A stretch of 39,378 nt of DNA from Gammaproteobacteria bacterium 53_120_T64 (GTDB lineage: Bacteria > Pseudomonadota > Gammaproteobacteria > Pseudomonadales > Porticoccaceae). Positions 31,560-38,977 of the stretch are shown piece after piece. The stretch spans positions 1-39,378 of the forward strand of contig MAAT01000022.1 of the NCBI GenBank assembly GCA_002162815.1, given 5' to 3'. Numbering within the stretch: the stretch's first letter is position 1; every line of letters starts with the position of its first letter. The translations under genes and the position numbers were made by a program. The notes under the pieces are model-generated. The model was not told the origin of the DNA, ran no database searches, and saw nothing but the letters and a program-made list of their open reading frames with translations.

Positions 31560-32393
31560 ATGGCAAATCGAAATTTATGGGCGATGGGTGAGGAATTGGC
31601 AAAGAACCCGTCGATGTGGTCGCGAGTAAAACATTCGAGCAAGGGCACCTCCATGCGACGCATGGGTAAAGCCAGCAGTATTCCCAAAGCCCTGGCGAAG
31701 GGCGGGGCAATGGCTTTGAAGCAGATACCGGTGCCGGTACTGCGCGATGTGCTGTCCGCCGCAGTCGACAAGGCTTACGACATGGCCAAGCATTATCACC
31801 GTAAAAAATACCAAATTGCCTCTGCGGCAGGTAATGAAAAAAAGACTAAATTTGGTTGGAAGGATTTGGATGTACAGGATATGGATCGCTATCGCTGGAA
31901 GGTGAGCGATGCGGTAAAAAGCCTGAATGCCACGACCAGTAAATTTAATGTGAAATTTAATGGCTATGCCAATGAGGGGAAAATTTGCGAGGCCTATGTG
32001 CGAGTCACTAAAGATTACGCCTATGCCTGTAAGCGCAGTAAAAAGTTGCGCACCAAGGCCTTCGCTATTAAGGAGCTCTGTGAGCAGACTCTGGCTTGGT
32101 TGGATGAGGTCGATGGCTCACTGGATAAATGGGTGGTGAATAATAAAATTGATCTGACGCAAAAAGTGATCGCTCTGGGAAGTGAGGCTCATGAAAACTG
32201 CGAGTCGACGGTCTGTGCCCTTCAAAGTGATGTGAAATTGCGCCTCAAACATCCCTCGGCTGTGAATGGGGTCTCGAATTTTGCGGCGTTGGTGAGCGGT
32301 GCACTGGATCCCAATGAGTTTATTGTCATGGGCCAGCCGAGCGATCACAAATTAAAAGTTAATAACGTGTACAGCGGCAGCTCTCACTCTTGA
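31560..32393 (+). CDS. Unknown protein, candidate T6SS cargo
   Basis: A 277-residue protein that I do not recognise. ATG 31560 has a good GGAGAAG ribosome-binding site. The first ~110 residues are strongly basic with predicted helices (MGKASSIPKALAKGGAMALKQIPVPVLRDVLSAAVDK is one stretch, then HYHRKKYQ). The middle (~120-200) is helical with several cysteines (KICEAY, YACKRSKKLRTK, LCEQTL), and the C-terminal part is serine- and asparagine-rich. There is no signal peptide, clear transmembrane helix, or nuclease, lipase or amidase motif. Placement behind vgrG and a bare PAAR makes an effector or an adaptor plausible. No credible immunity gene follows. Confidence 0.6.
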   Translation: MANRNLWAMGEELAKNPSMWSRVKHSSKGTSMRRMGKASSIPKALAKGGAMALKQIPVPVLRDVLSAAVDKAYDMAKHYHRKKYQIASAAGNEKKTKFGWKDLDVQDMDRYRWKVSDAVKSLNATTSKFNVKFNGYANEGKICEAYVRVTKDYAYACKRSKKLRTKAFAIKELCEQTLAWLDEVDGSLDKWVVNNKIDLTQKVIALGSEAHENCESTVCALQSDVKLRLKHPSAVNGVSNFAALVSGALDPNEFIVMGQPSDHKLKVNNVYSGSSHS

Positions 32394-32591
32394 TGGACAG
32401 AGCTTGAAGTGGGGTAGTGGGCCTTTCGGCAATACATTTGCGCTGCCCGATTGCCCGGCTTTTTTTCATTGCTTAAATATTACTGAAATGGGGCATCAGC
32501 TCCCGGGCAAGCAGCTCGATCGGGCATTTAATTGCTCCGGTGGCAATATGCCCTGGGGCAAAAGTAGGAAAATCTCATCGAGGGGGACTTT
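32394..32591. other. Gap after the T6SS cluster
   Basis: No gene is visible; a 63-codon plus-strand frame from 32404 has no recognisable content. A run of seven Ts at 32460-32466 follows GC-rich sequence but without a convincing stem. Confidence 0.35.
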
Positions 32592-32711
32592 CTAGCCGAG
32601 CTCTGCAATGCGCCGCTTTAGGGTTTCCGGGGCGTCGACTAATAGTTCCGGCAGCCCTTGGCCAAAGGGTTTCATCCAAGTATTCCACATCCAGGCCATG
32701 TCTTCGTGCAT
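32592..32711 (-). CDS. Possible short gene or C-terminal remnant downstream of acuI
   Basis: After the acuI stop the same frame continues open and protein-like: SDGAAQAMHEDMAWMWNTWM, then KPFGQGLPELL, then APETLKRRIAELG and TAG. An ATG at 32709-32711 would give 39 residues. The amphipathic, tryptophan-rich content looks like the C-terminus of a larger protein whose 5' part is gone. I cannot name it. Confidence 0.25.
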   Translation of the reverse strand: MHEDMAWMWNTWMKPFGQGLPELLVDAPETLKRRIAELG

Positions 32712-32768
32712 CGCCTGCGCTGCGCCATCGCTTTCTGCCGCTATGGCGAGAGGCTTGTTAGCTGCCTG

Positions 32769-33764
32769 CTAGGCATTCACGTCAATCACCACGCGGCCCT
32801 TGATTTTACCGGCGAGAATATCGCTGGCGAGTTGCGGTACTTTGCTGAGGGCTTCGACGCTGTAGATTTGGCGCAGTAGCTCGAGATCAACCAGCTCGGC
32901 GAGACCCTGCCAGGCGCGCTGGCGGCGCTCGAGGGGCGCCATTACCGAGTCGATGCCACGCAGTGTCACGCCGCGTAAAATAAAGGGCATCACGCTGGCG
33001 GGTAAGTTAGTACTGCCTGCTAGGCCACAGGCGGCAACTATGCCTTCGTAGCGGGTTTGTGCCAGTACGCTGGCGAGGGTGTTATCGCCGACGGTATCGA
33101 CGGCACCAGCCCAGGTTTCCGCTTCGAGTGGCCCAGGGTCGCGGGCGAGCTGGTCACGGGCGATAATGTGTTTGGCACCGAGTGCTTCGAGCAGGGGGCG
33201 AGCCTCGTCAACACGACCGGTTGAGGCGGTGACTTCATAGCCCAACTTGGCCAGCAGCATAATCGCCACCGTGCCAACACCACCGGCAGCCCCGGTAACA
33301 ACAATAGGCCCGTCGTCTGGCCTTACGCCCCAGTCCTGTAGTGCCAGCACACAGAGCATGGCGGTGTAACCTGCGGTGCCGATGGCCATCGCCTCTTCGA
33401 GACTAAAGGCCTCGGGTACGCGCACCAGCCACTCGGCTTTCAGTTTCTGCTTTTGGGCATAGCCGCCCCAGTAGCGTTCGGACAAACCAAAGCCGTTGAC
33501 CAGTACGCGGTCGCCGGCTTTAAACGCCGGATTTTTTGATTCGACCACGGTGCCCGCTAAATCAATACCGCCGACCATCGGGAATTTGCGACAAATGGGC
33601 AGGGTCCCGGTAGTGGCGAGGCCGTCTTTATAGTTGACGGTGGAATAGGCGACATCGACCAGTACCTCTTCGTCCGGCAAGTCGGCGAGGCTGATTTGCT
33701 GGATGGAAGCACTGACCTTTTTATCGTGTTTGTCGATAATCAGGGCATTAAAAGGCGTGGTCAT
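32769..33764 (-). CDS. acuI: Acrylyl-CoA reductase (AcuI/YhdH) family oxidoreductase
   Basis: A 331-residue medium-chain reductase without catalytic zinc. It has STVNYKDGLATTG and PMVGGIDLAGTV (substrate side), GTAGYTAMLCV, the NADPH-binding VTGAAGGVGTVAIMLLAKLG and GLAGSTNLPASVMPFILRGVTLRGID. These are the AcuI/YhdH hallmarks; AcuI reduces acryloyl-CoA to propionyl-CoA, important in organisms exposed to DMSP-derived acrylate. It lies 31 bp behind the flavin reductase gene on the same strand and is probably co-transcribed. Substrate assignment within the family is likely but not certain. Confidence 0.88.
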   Translation of the reverse strand: MTTPFNALIIDKHDKKVSASIQQISLADLPDEEVLVDVAYSTVNYKDGLATTGTLPICRKFPMVGGIDLAGTVVESKNPAFKAGDRVLVNGFGLSERYWGGYAQKQKLKAEWLVRVPEAFSLEEAMAIGTAGYTAMLCVLALQDWGVRPDDGPIVVTGAAGGVGTVAIMLLAKLGYEVTASTGRVDEARPLLEALGAKHIIARDQLARDPGPLEAETWAGAVDTVGDNTLASVLAQTRYEGIVAACGLAGSTNLPASVMPFILRGVTLRGIDSVMAPLERRQRAWQGLAELVDLELLRQIYSVEALSKVPQLASDILAGKIKGRVVIDVNA

Positions 33765-33795
33765 GGCACAGTTTCCCGAGGCGAGGTGTTAAATA

Positions 33796-34278
33796 TTATT
33801 TATTGACGTCAATTTTGGCGTATTGGCCCTTATAAAAGCCCAGTGGCTCTTTATCGGCATTATCCATTGCGTGTACGCGGCCGACGATGATGATGTGATC
33901 GCCACCTTCATACAGGGACTCGGTGGAACATTCAAAGCGTACGCTATAGTCGTTTAATACGGGCACACCGGCACGACCTTCACTGTGGTCTGCCTGGCCA
34001 AATTTGTCGGCTTCTTTGGTGGAGAAGAGGCGAGAGATATCTTCCTGACCCTCGTGGAGGATGTGGATGGCGAAATCTTTGGCTTCATTAAAGGCGTCAA
34101 AACTATTGGCGTTTTTGGCAATGGACCACAGCACCAGAGGTGGATCGAGGGAAACAGATGAGAAGCTGTTGGCGGTACAGCCCACTTTGGTGCCGTCGGC
34201 GCCAGTGGCGGTGACAACGGTAATACCGGTGGCGAAAGCACCCAGGGAGTCGCGAAATTCTCGTGCATCTAAAGTCAT
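33796..34278 (-). CDS. Flavin reductase family protein
   Basis: A 160-residue split-barrel flavoprotein of the HpaC/flavin-reductase-like family. It shows FATGITVVTA, GCTANSFSSVSLDPPLVLWSI (flavin-binding) and a GGDHIIIVGRV segment near the C-terminus. Such proteins supply reduced FMN/FAD to two-component monooxygenases; no partner oxygenase is encoded here. It is followed by acuI. Its upstream region has the dyad AAAACCC-15-GGGTTTT. Confidence 0.88.
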   Translation of the reverse strand: MTLDAREFRDSLGAFATGITVVTATGADGTKVGCTANSFSSVSLDPPLVLWSIAKNANSFDAFNEAKDFAIHILHEGQEDISRLFSTKEADKFGQADHSEGRAGVPVLNDYSVRFECSTESLYEGGDHIIIVGRVHAMDNADKEPLGFYKGQYAKIDVNK

Positions 34279-34333
34279 GGTCAGGTTTCCAGTCGAGTAA
34301 TTGTCAAAGTTGTGCAGTTTTAATTTTTAATAT

Positions 34334-34362
34334 AAAACCCGTGAGCAGGGCTAAGGGGTTTT
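34334..34362. promoter_or_regulatory. Dyad upstream of the flavin reductase gene
   Basis: AAAACCC (34334-34340) and GGGTTTT (34356-34362), a perfect 7-bp inverted repeat, about 56 bp before the gene's start on the minus strand and next to an AT-rich TATATT. It may be an operator. Confidence 0.3.
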
Positions 34363-34436
34363 AGTGTTGTGTGATATATACGCCAACGAATAGCCGTAAG
34401 TGATAAGGGGCTATTGTAGTGGCTAGCAGGCGCGAT

Positions 34437-34468
34437 CCCAAGCCCTGTAATGTATCACAGGGCTTGGG
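34437..34468 (-). terminator. Strong 12-bp hairpin downstream of the GST gene
   Basis: CCCAAGCCCTGT and ACAGGGCTTGGG pair perfectly across an 8-nt loop, 58 bp beyond the stop of the GST gene on the minus strand. No T-run follows on that strand. It may be a terminator or an RNA-processing structure separating the GST from the flavin reductase transcript. Confidence 0.55.
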
Positions 34469-34525
34469 TGTGTAGTAAGTGTCAATAGGCTGACATTGTT
34501 TCTGGCGATTTAGCTTGGCCGCTTA

Positions 34526-35161
34526 TTAAGGATTGGCGAGCACCGCAGGGCGCTGTGAAACCTTGTCATACCAGGCTTGAAGGTGGGTGCAGTTGGCGGG
34601 AATGTCTTCTTTAATCCACTTCGCAAAATCGCAGACCACCAGCGTGGTGATATCGGCCAGGGAATAAAAATTGCCGGCGACGTAGTCATTGTCGGCAAGG
34701 CGCTGGTCAAAGTCGGTGTAAAAGTTCTGCAAACGCAGGGCACCGCGCTCGGCCAATCCGGGCAACTGTGGATAATTGTGCGGGCCCACGACGGCGCGGT
34801 CGGCAAAACCCTCGGCGCTGTTGCGGAAGACTTCGGCGACCGCCAAGATACCGTTCATAAAGGCGAGGTGATCCCACATTTCGACCGTGGCTTTTTCCGA
34901 GGCAGTGGTGCCACTTAGGGAGGGGCTGGGCTTACTCTCTTCAAAGTAGCGACAGATGCCGCGGATTTGGCTAATACAGGTGCCATCGTCGAGCTCGAGC
35001 ATGGGGATATCACAGGCGGGGTTTTTCGCCCGGTACTCGGAGCTCAGTTGCTCACCCTTAAAGAGATCGACGGCGACTCTTTCAATATCAATACCTTTTT
35101 CTGCTAGGTAAATATTAACGCGGCGGGGGTTGGGGGCTTTGGGGAAATCGTAGAGTTTCAT
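34526..35161 (-). CDS. Glutathione S-transferase family protein
   Basis: A 211-residue GST. The N-terminal thioredoxin-like domain (MKLYDFPKAPNPRRVNIYLAEKGI, then IPMLELDDG and the RGICRYFE glutathione-binding segment) is followed by a helical C-terminal domain with SLADITTLVV near the N-capping box. It conjugates or transfers glutathione to an unknown electrophile. The usual ES pair before the ICRYF helix reads QI here (CISQIRGICRYF), which could weaken glutathione contacts. It is divergent from moeB. Confidence 0.88.
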   Translation of the reverse strand: MKLYDFPKAPNPRRVNIYLAEKGIDIERVAVDLFKGEQLSSEYRAKNPACDIPMLELDDGTCISQIRGICRYFEESKPSPSLSGTTASEKATVEMWDHLAFMNGILAVAEVFRNSAEGFADRAVVGPHNYPQLPGLAERGALRLQNFYTDFDQRLADNDYVAGNFYSLADITTLVVCDFAKWIKEDIPANCTHLQAWYDKVSQRPAVLANP

Positions 35162-35211
35162 CGCTATTATCCGTTGTTATTAATTGCGCCTGGGCAGAGA
35201 TAAATGAATGT

Positions 35212-35257
35212 TAATATGGCCCCGGCAGACTTGATTGCCGAGCCCGGGTTCATATTA
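35212..35257. promoter_or_regulatory. Long interrupted dyad between divergent GST and moeB genes
   Basis: TAATATG-gc-CCCGG on the left and CCGGG-tt-CATATTA on the right pair with one mismatch and one G-T. Inside is a second small dyad, GGCA-8-TGCC. It lies 51 bp from the GST start and 93 bp from the moeB start. It is symmetric enough to be an operator for the divergent pair or a bidirectional hairpin. Confidence 0.45.
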
Positions 35258-35350
35258 GATTATGCCTTCTAAAATGGATACAGTTTGCGTCAAACAGGCT
35301 GCAGCGTATCTTCAATGCTGTGGTCTTTTACTTATTAATGGAGTTTCTTC

Positions 35351-36112
35351 GTGGCTGATCGCCTGAGCGAATACCAGCGTAAACGCTATACGCGCCAGTT
35401 ATTGCTGCCGAGCTTTGGCTTCGATGGCCAGGAGCAGCTAGCCGCGAGTACGGTACTAATATTGGGTGTCGGTGGCCTCGGTTGTGCGGCGGCTCAATAC
35501 CTCTGTACGGCGGGCGTCGGTGGTTTGATCTTGGTCGACGACGACAGTGTCGAGTTGAGTAATTTGCCGCGCCAGGTACTGCACGGTGAAAGCGATATCG
35601 GTCGCCTTAAAGTGGCCTCTGCTCTCGATACCCTGCAATATTTAAACCCCGCTGCCGTTATCGAAACGGTGGCGCAGCGCCTGGATGATGCCGCTCTGCT
35701 GGGAAAAATAGAAAACTGTAATGCGGTGCTCGATTGCTCGGATAACTTGGCAACGCGACGCCAGCTCAATCGCTTGTGTTATCGCGCGCAAACGCCGCTG
35801 GTTTCCGGTGCCGCGATTCGCTTTGAGGGCCAGGTGGCGGTGTACCCGATGACGGCGTCTGCGCCTTGCTATGAGTGTTTCAGTCAACGCTTTGGCGAGC
35901 AGCCATTGAGTTGTGTGGAGTCGGGGGTGTTGGCACCGCTGGTGGGCATCGTCGGTAGCCTGCAGGCCCTGGAGGCCATCAAATTATTAAGTGGTGTTGG
36001 CACGGTGCCGGTCGGCAAGCTGATGCTGTTTGACGGTGCCTATAGCCAGTGGCAAACATTTCAACTGCCGCAATGGGCCGATTGCCCGGTGTGTGGTAGC
36101 TCTACCGATTAA
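35351..36112 (+). CDS. moeB: Molybdopterin-synthase adenylyltransferase (MoeB/ThiF family)
   Basis: A 253-residue E1-like enzyme that adenylates the C-terminal glycine of MoaD. It shows RYTRQLLLPSFGFDGQEQL, the nucleotide loop ILGVGGLGCAAAQYL, VDDDSVELSNLPRQVLH, DCSDNLATRRQLN and zinc cysteines in CYECF and CPVCG. GTG 35351 follows GGAG. moeA follows 37 bp later, which supports MoeB over ThiF, though the family is not always separable by sequence alone. Confidence 0.92.
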   Translation: MADRLSEYQRKRYTRQLLLPSFGFDGQEQLAASTVLILGVGGLGCAAAQYLCTAGVGGLILVDDDSVELSNLPRQVLHGESDIGRLKVASALDTLQYLNPAAVIETVAQRLDDAALLGKIENCNAVLDCSDNLATRRQLNRLCYRAQTPLVSGAAIRFEGQVAVYPMTASAPCYECFSQRFGEQPLSCVESGVLAPLVGIVGSLQALEAIKLLSGVGTVPVGKLMLFDGAYSQWQTFQLPQWADCPVCGSSTD

Positions 36113-36149
36113 AAAACCCGCTATTGATAGTACAGAGACGGCATTCAAA

Positions 36150-37421
36150 ATGGATAAACAGACAACAAGCTCGCAACCCGCGAAAAACTCTCCAGCCTTA
36201 TTAAGCCTCGATCAAGCGCGGGCCCATATGTTGGCGGCGCAGCCTTGTCAGCTGGTTAATGTTGAACCTGTGCCCTTAGCCGACCTGCCGGGGCGTATAT
36301 TGGCCGCCGATGTGGTGTCGGCGATTAATGCACCGCCGGCGGATAATTCGGCGATGGACGGTTATGCCTTTAACTTTTCTGCACTTAACGACAGTGTTGG
36401 CGAGCAAGGTGAATTCAAGCTCGTCGGCAAGGCACTGGCCGGGGTGCCCTTTGCCGGCGCAGTGGGCGTGGGTGAATGCATTCGCATAATGACCGGGGCC
36501 GAATTGCCGGCCGGTTGCGACACCGTGGTGATGCAGGAAAACGTAGTGGCAGACGGTGCCACGATTGGTCTTCAGAAGGCACCTAAGCCCCAGGCCAATG
36601 TGCGCTATGCCGGTGAAGATATTGCGCAGGGTGAAACGCTGTTTAGGGCCGGGCACCGTCTTGGCCCGGTCGACATCGGCCTACTGGCAACCCTGGGTAT
36701 TGCCGCAGTGGCCGTGCAGCCGCGTTTAACCGTGGCGCTGTTTGCCAATGGCAGTGAATTGCGTGCGCCGGGTGAAGTGCTGGCAGCGGGGGAGATTTAC
36801 GACAGCAATCGCTATTTTTTAAGGGCGATGCTTGAACGGTTGGGTTGTGAGGTGGTTGATATTGGCGCCATCCCCGATGACCTCGAGCAGTTGCGGGTAG
36901 CCTATCGAGAGGCCGATGCCGCCGCCGATGTGGTCATCACCTGCGGCGGGGCTTCAGTCGGTGAGGCGGATTACACACGGCAACTACTTAGCGAGCAGGG
37001 CGATATCGGTTTCTGGAAAGTGGCCATTAAACCGGGCAAGCCCTTTATGTTTGGCAAGCTGGCCAACAGTACCTTTTTTGGTTTGCCGGGCAATCCGATG
37101 TCCGCCCTGGTCACTTTTTATCAATTAGTACTGCCGGTATTACAGCAAATGCAGGGCGAGGTCGCGGCACCGGCGTTGGTGCTCTGGGCTCGGGTCAGTT
37201 GCGATATACGCCGCAATCGTAGTCGTCTTGAATTTCTACGCGCCAGCCTGACGACGAATAGTGATGGCGAGCTGGTGGTTACGCCAGATCAACAACAAAG
37301 CTCGGGTGCGCTCAGTTCCTTTGCACGCAGTCATTGTTTTATTCTGCTTGATGCGGGTGAACAAGCGCTAAGGCAGGGTGAAAAGGTTGGGGTGCAGCTA
37401 TTTGATGTGGTCTTGCGTTAA
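36150..37421 (+). CDS. moeA: Molybdopterin molybdenumtransferase
   Basis: A 423-residue enzyme that inserts molybdate into adenylylated molybdopterin. It has APPADNSAMDGYAF, the IRIMTGAELPAGCDTVVMQE box, VRYAGEDI, CGGASVGEADYT, KPGKPFMFG and GLPGNPMSALVTF. ATG 36150 gives the family's usual start; the open frame before it overlaps moeB and is not coding. It probably shares an operon with moeB. Confidence 0.95.
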   Translation: MDKQTTSSQPAKNSPALLSLDQARAHMLAAQPCQLVNVEPVPLADLPGRILAADVVSAINAPPADNSAMDGYAFNFSALNDSVGEQGEFKLVGKALAGVPFAGAVGVGECIRIMTGAELPAGCDTVVMQENVVADGATIGLQKAPKPQANVRYAGEDIAQGETLFRAGHRLGPVDIGLLATLGIAAVAVQPRLTVALFANGSELRAPGEVLAAGEIYDSNRYFLRAMLERLGCEVVDIGAIPDDLEQLRVAYREADAAADVVITCGGASVGEADYTRQLLSEQGDIGFWKVAIKPGKPFMFGKLANSTFFGLPGNPMSALVTFYQLVLPVLQQMQGEVAAPALVLWARVSCDIRRNRSRLEFLRASLTTNSDGELVVTPDQQQSSGALSSFARSHCFILLDAGEQALRQGEKVGVQLFDVVLR

Positions 37422-37549
37422 ACGAAGGGGCCTTAATAGCTCGCCAGTCCAAAATAATAAAAACCGTTATTTTTTTGATAAATTCCTAGGTCCGCGTTTA
37501 AGTAATTAAAATAAAAAGTCGCCTCTAGTGATAAAAAACTCCAGGTTAA

Positions 37550-37577
37550 TTGTTAAGAAAAACACTAAAACTATAAC
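37550..37577 (+). promoter_or_regulatory. Likely promoter of the CoA-transferase gene
   Basis: TTGTTA, a 16-bp spacer and TATAAC (37572-37577) in an AT-rich 192-bp gap. A dyad GCTGT-AAAA-ACAGC (37579-37592) covers the expected start of transcription and could be an operator. AGGGGT precedes the ATG at 37614. Confidence 0.45.
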
Positions 37578-37613
37578 AGCTGTAAAAACAGCACTAGATG
37601 ATTAGGGGTCGTT

Positions 37614-38840
37614 ATGACAAAGAAAAGAAAACACCTGCTCGATGGTATTACCGTGCTCGATTTAACCCAGCACGTCGCCGGGCCTTCGTGTACACGAATG
37701 ATGGCGGAGATGGGTGCCGAGGTGATTAAGGTGGAGCTGGCGCCCTACGGTGAACAAATTCGCGATATGGGCTATAAAAAAGGCGGTCGCGGGATTTATT
37801 TCCTGCAGCAAAACCGTGGCAAGAAAAGTTTGTGTATCGACGCGAAAACCGAGGAGGGCAAAGAAATACTGTACGGACTGATTAAAAAGGTCGACGTCCT
37901 GATTGAAAATTTCGCCCCCGGTGTCATTGGCCGTTTGGGTTGTAGCTGGGAAGTGGTGCATGAGTTAAACCCCGAGTGCATCATGTGCTCCATTTCCACC
38001 TTTGGCCAAACCGGGCCGCTGTCGGAGCTACCGGGCTTTGATTACATTGGTCAAAGCTATGCCGGTATCACCAGTTTAATCGGCGACCCCGAAAAAGCAC
38101 CGAGCATACCGGCCGCCGCCTTGGGTGACACCATGACCGGCGCCCACGCACTGGCGGCGATTAACGCGGCGCTGTTTCATCGCGCCATGGGCGGTGAGGC
38201 GGAGTTTATCGATGTCACCCTGCTCGACAGCTACTTCCACTGCCACGAAATGTACGTCGGCTACTACAGTGCCAGTGACGGTAAGCTGGCACCCAAGCGC
38301 CCTGGTTCCCACCATCGCCTTGGCTGCCCGATGGGTATCTTTAACGGCAAGGAGGGCTATATCACTATTATTGCCACACCGCCCCAGTGGGAGCGGATGT
38401 GCGATGTTATGGAGATGCCGGAGTTGAAAACCGACCCGCGCTTTGCCGACCCGAATGACAGAATTCGCCGCCGCAGAGAGTTGATTCCGATTATTGAGCA
38501 GTGGCTGCAGAGCCATGACAGTGATGCGGCGGCGATTGCCAAACTCGAGGCGGCGCGCATTCCGGTGGCCCCGGTGCTGAGTGTGCCAGAGGCCATGGAG
38601 CATCCGCACTTGGTCGAGCGCGGCACCGTGCGCACTGTCACCCAGCGCGGTGCGGGTAGCTTCAAAATGCCCGGCATGCCCCTACGCTTCGCCGGTTACC
38701 CCCATGAAAACGAGCTCGAGGCGCCCTATAAGGGCGAGCACAATGTCGAGGTGTTGGAGAAATATCTCGACTACTCGGCGGAGAAGATCGCCGCCTTACA
38801 GGCGAGCGGCGTGCTGGTGGACGAGGATATTCCCGAGTAA
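37614..38840 (+). CDS. CaiB/BaiF family CoA-transferase
   Basis: A 408-residue class III CoA-transferase moving CoA between carboxylic acids. It shows LDLTQHVAGPSCTRMMAEMGAEVIKVE, NRGKKSL, DVLIENFAPGV, FGQTGPLSELPGFD and the catalytic aspartate D172 in AALGDTMTGAHAL. The substrate cannot be told from sequence; relatives use carnitine, formate/oxalate, succinate/mesaconate or bile acids. It is monocistronic in appearance, with its own promoter and a dyad behind it. Confidence 0.93.
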   Translation: MTKKRKHLLDGITVLDLTQHVAGPSCTRMMAEMGAEVIKVELAPYGEQIRDMGYKKGGRGIYFLQQNRGKKSLCIDAKTEEGKEILYGLIKKVDVLIENFAPGVIGRLGCSWEVVHELNPECIMCSISTFGQTGPLSELPGFDYIGQSYAGITSLIGDPEKAPSIPAAALGDTMTGAHALAAINAALFHRAMGGEAEFIDVTLLDSYFHCHEMYVGYYSASDGKLAPKRPGSHHRLGCPMGIFNGKEGYITIIATPPQWERMCDVMEMPELKTDPRFADPNDRIRRRRELIPIIEQWLQSHDSDAAAIAKLEAARIPVAPVLSVPEAMEHPHLVERGTVRTVTQRGAGSFKMPGMPLRFAGYPHENELEAPYKGEHNVEVLEKYLDYSAEKIAALQASGVLVDEDIPE

Positions 38841-38906
38841 GCGACTGGGGCAGAAAAGGTCTGCGCTGTGGGGGTGGGCCGAATAGCGTGGCCGCTGTTG
38901 AGTAGT

Positions 38907-38946
38907 TGTTAGATAATGGCGGGTAAGGCAGCGGCGTTATCTAACA
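38907..38946. promoter_or_regulatory. Inverted repeat between CoA-transferase and selO
   Basis: TGTTAGATAATG (38907-38918) pairs with CGTTATCTAACA (38935-38946) over 12 positions with one G-T, with a 16-nt spacer. It ends 31 bp before the selO ATG. It could be a terminator for the CoA-transferase gene (no T-run) or an operator for selO. Confidence 0.4.
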
Positions 38947-38977
38947 CTGCGACTCTCAAACTAGCAACGGGAAAATC

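Noticed and set aside
32404..32595. 63-codon frame after the T6SS unknown gene as a possible immunity gene
   Set aside because: It has no plausible ribosome-binding site or fold signature and overlaps the end of protein-like sequence on the other strand.
34526..37421. One operon from GST to moeA
   Set aside because: GST and moeB are divergent with a 189-bp gap between them.
37452..37476. Terminator after moeA (AATAA-6-TTATT plus T-run)
   Set aside because: The stem is only five A-T pairs; too weak to call despite the T-tract.
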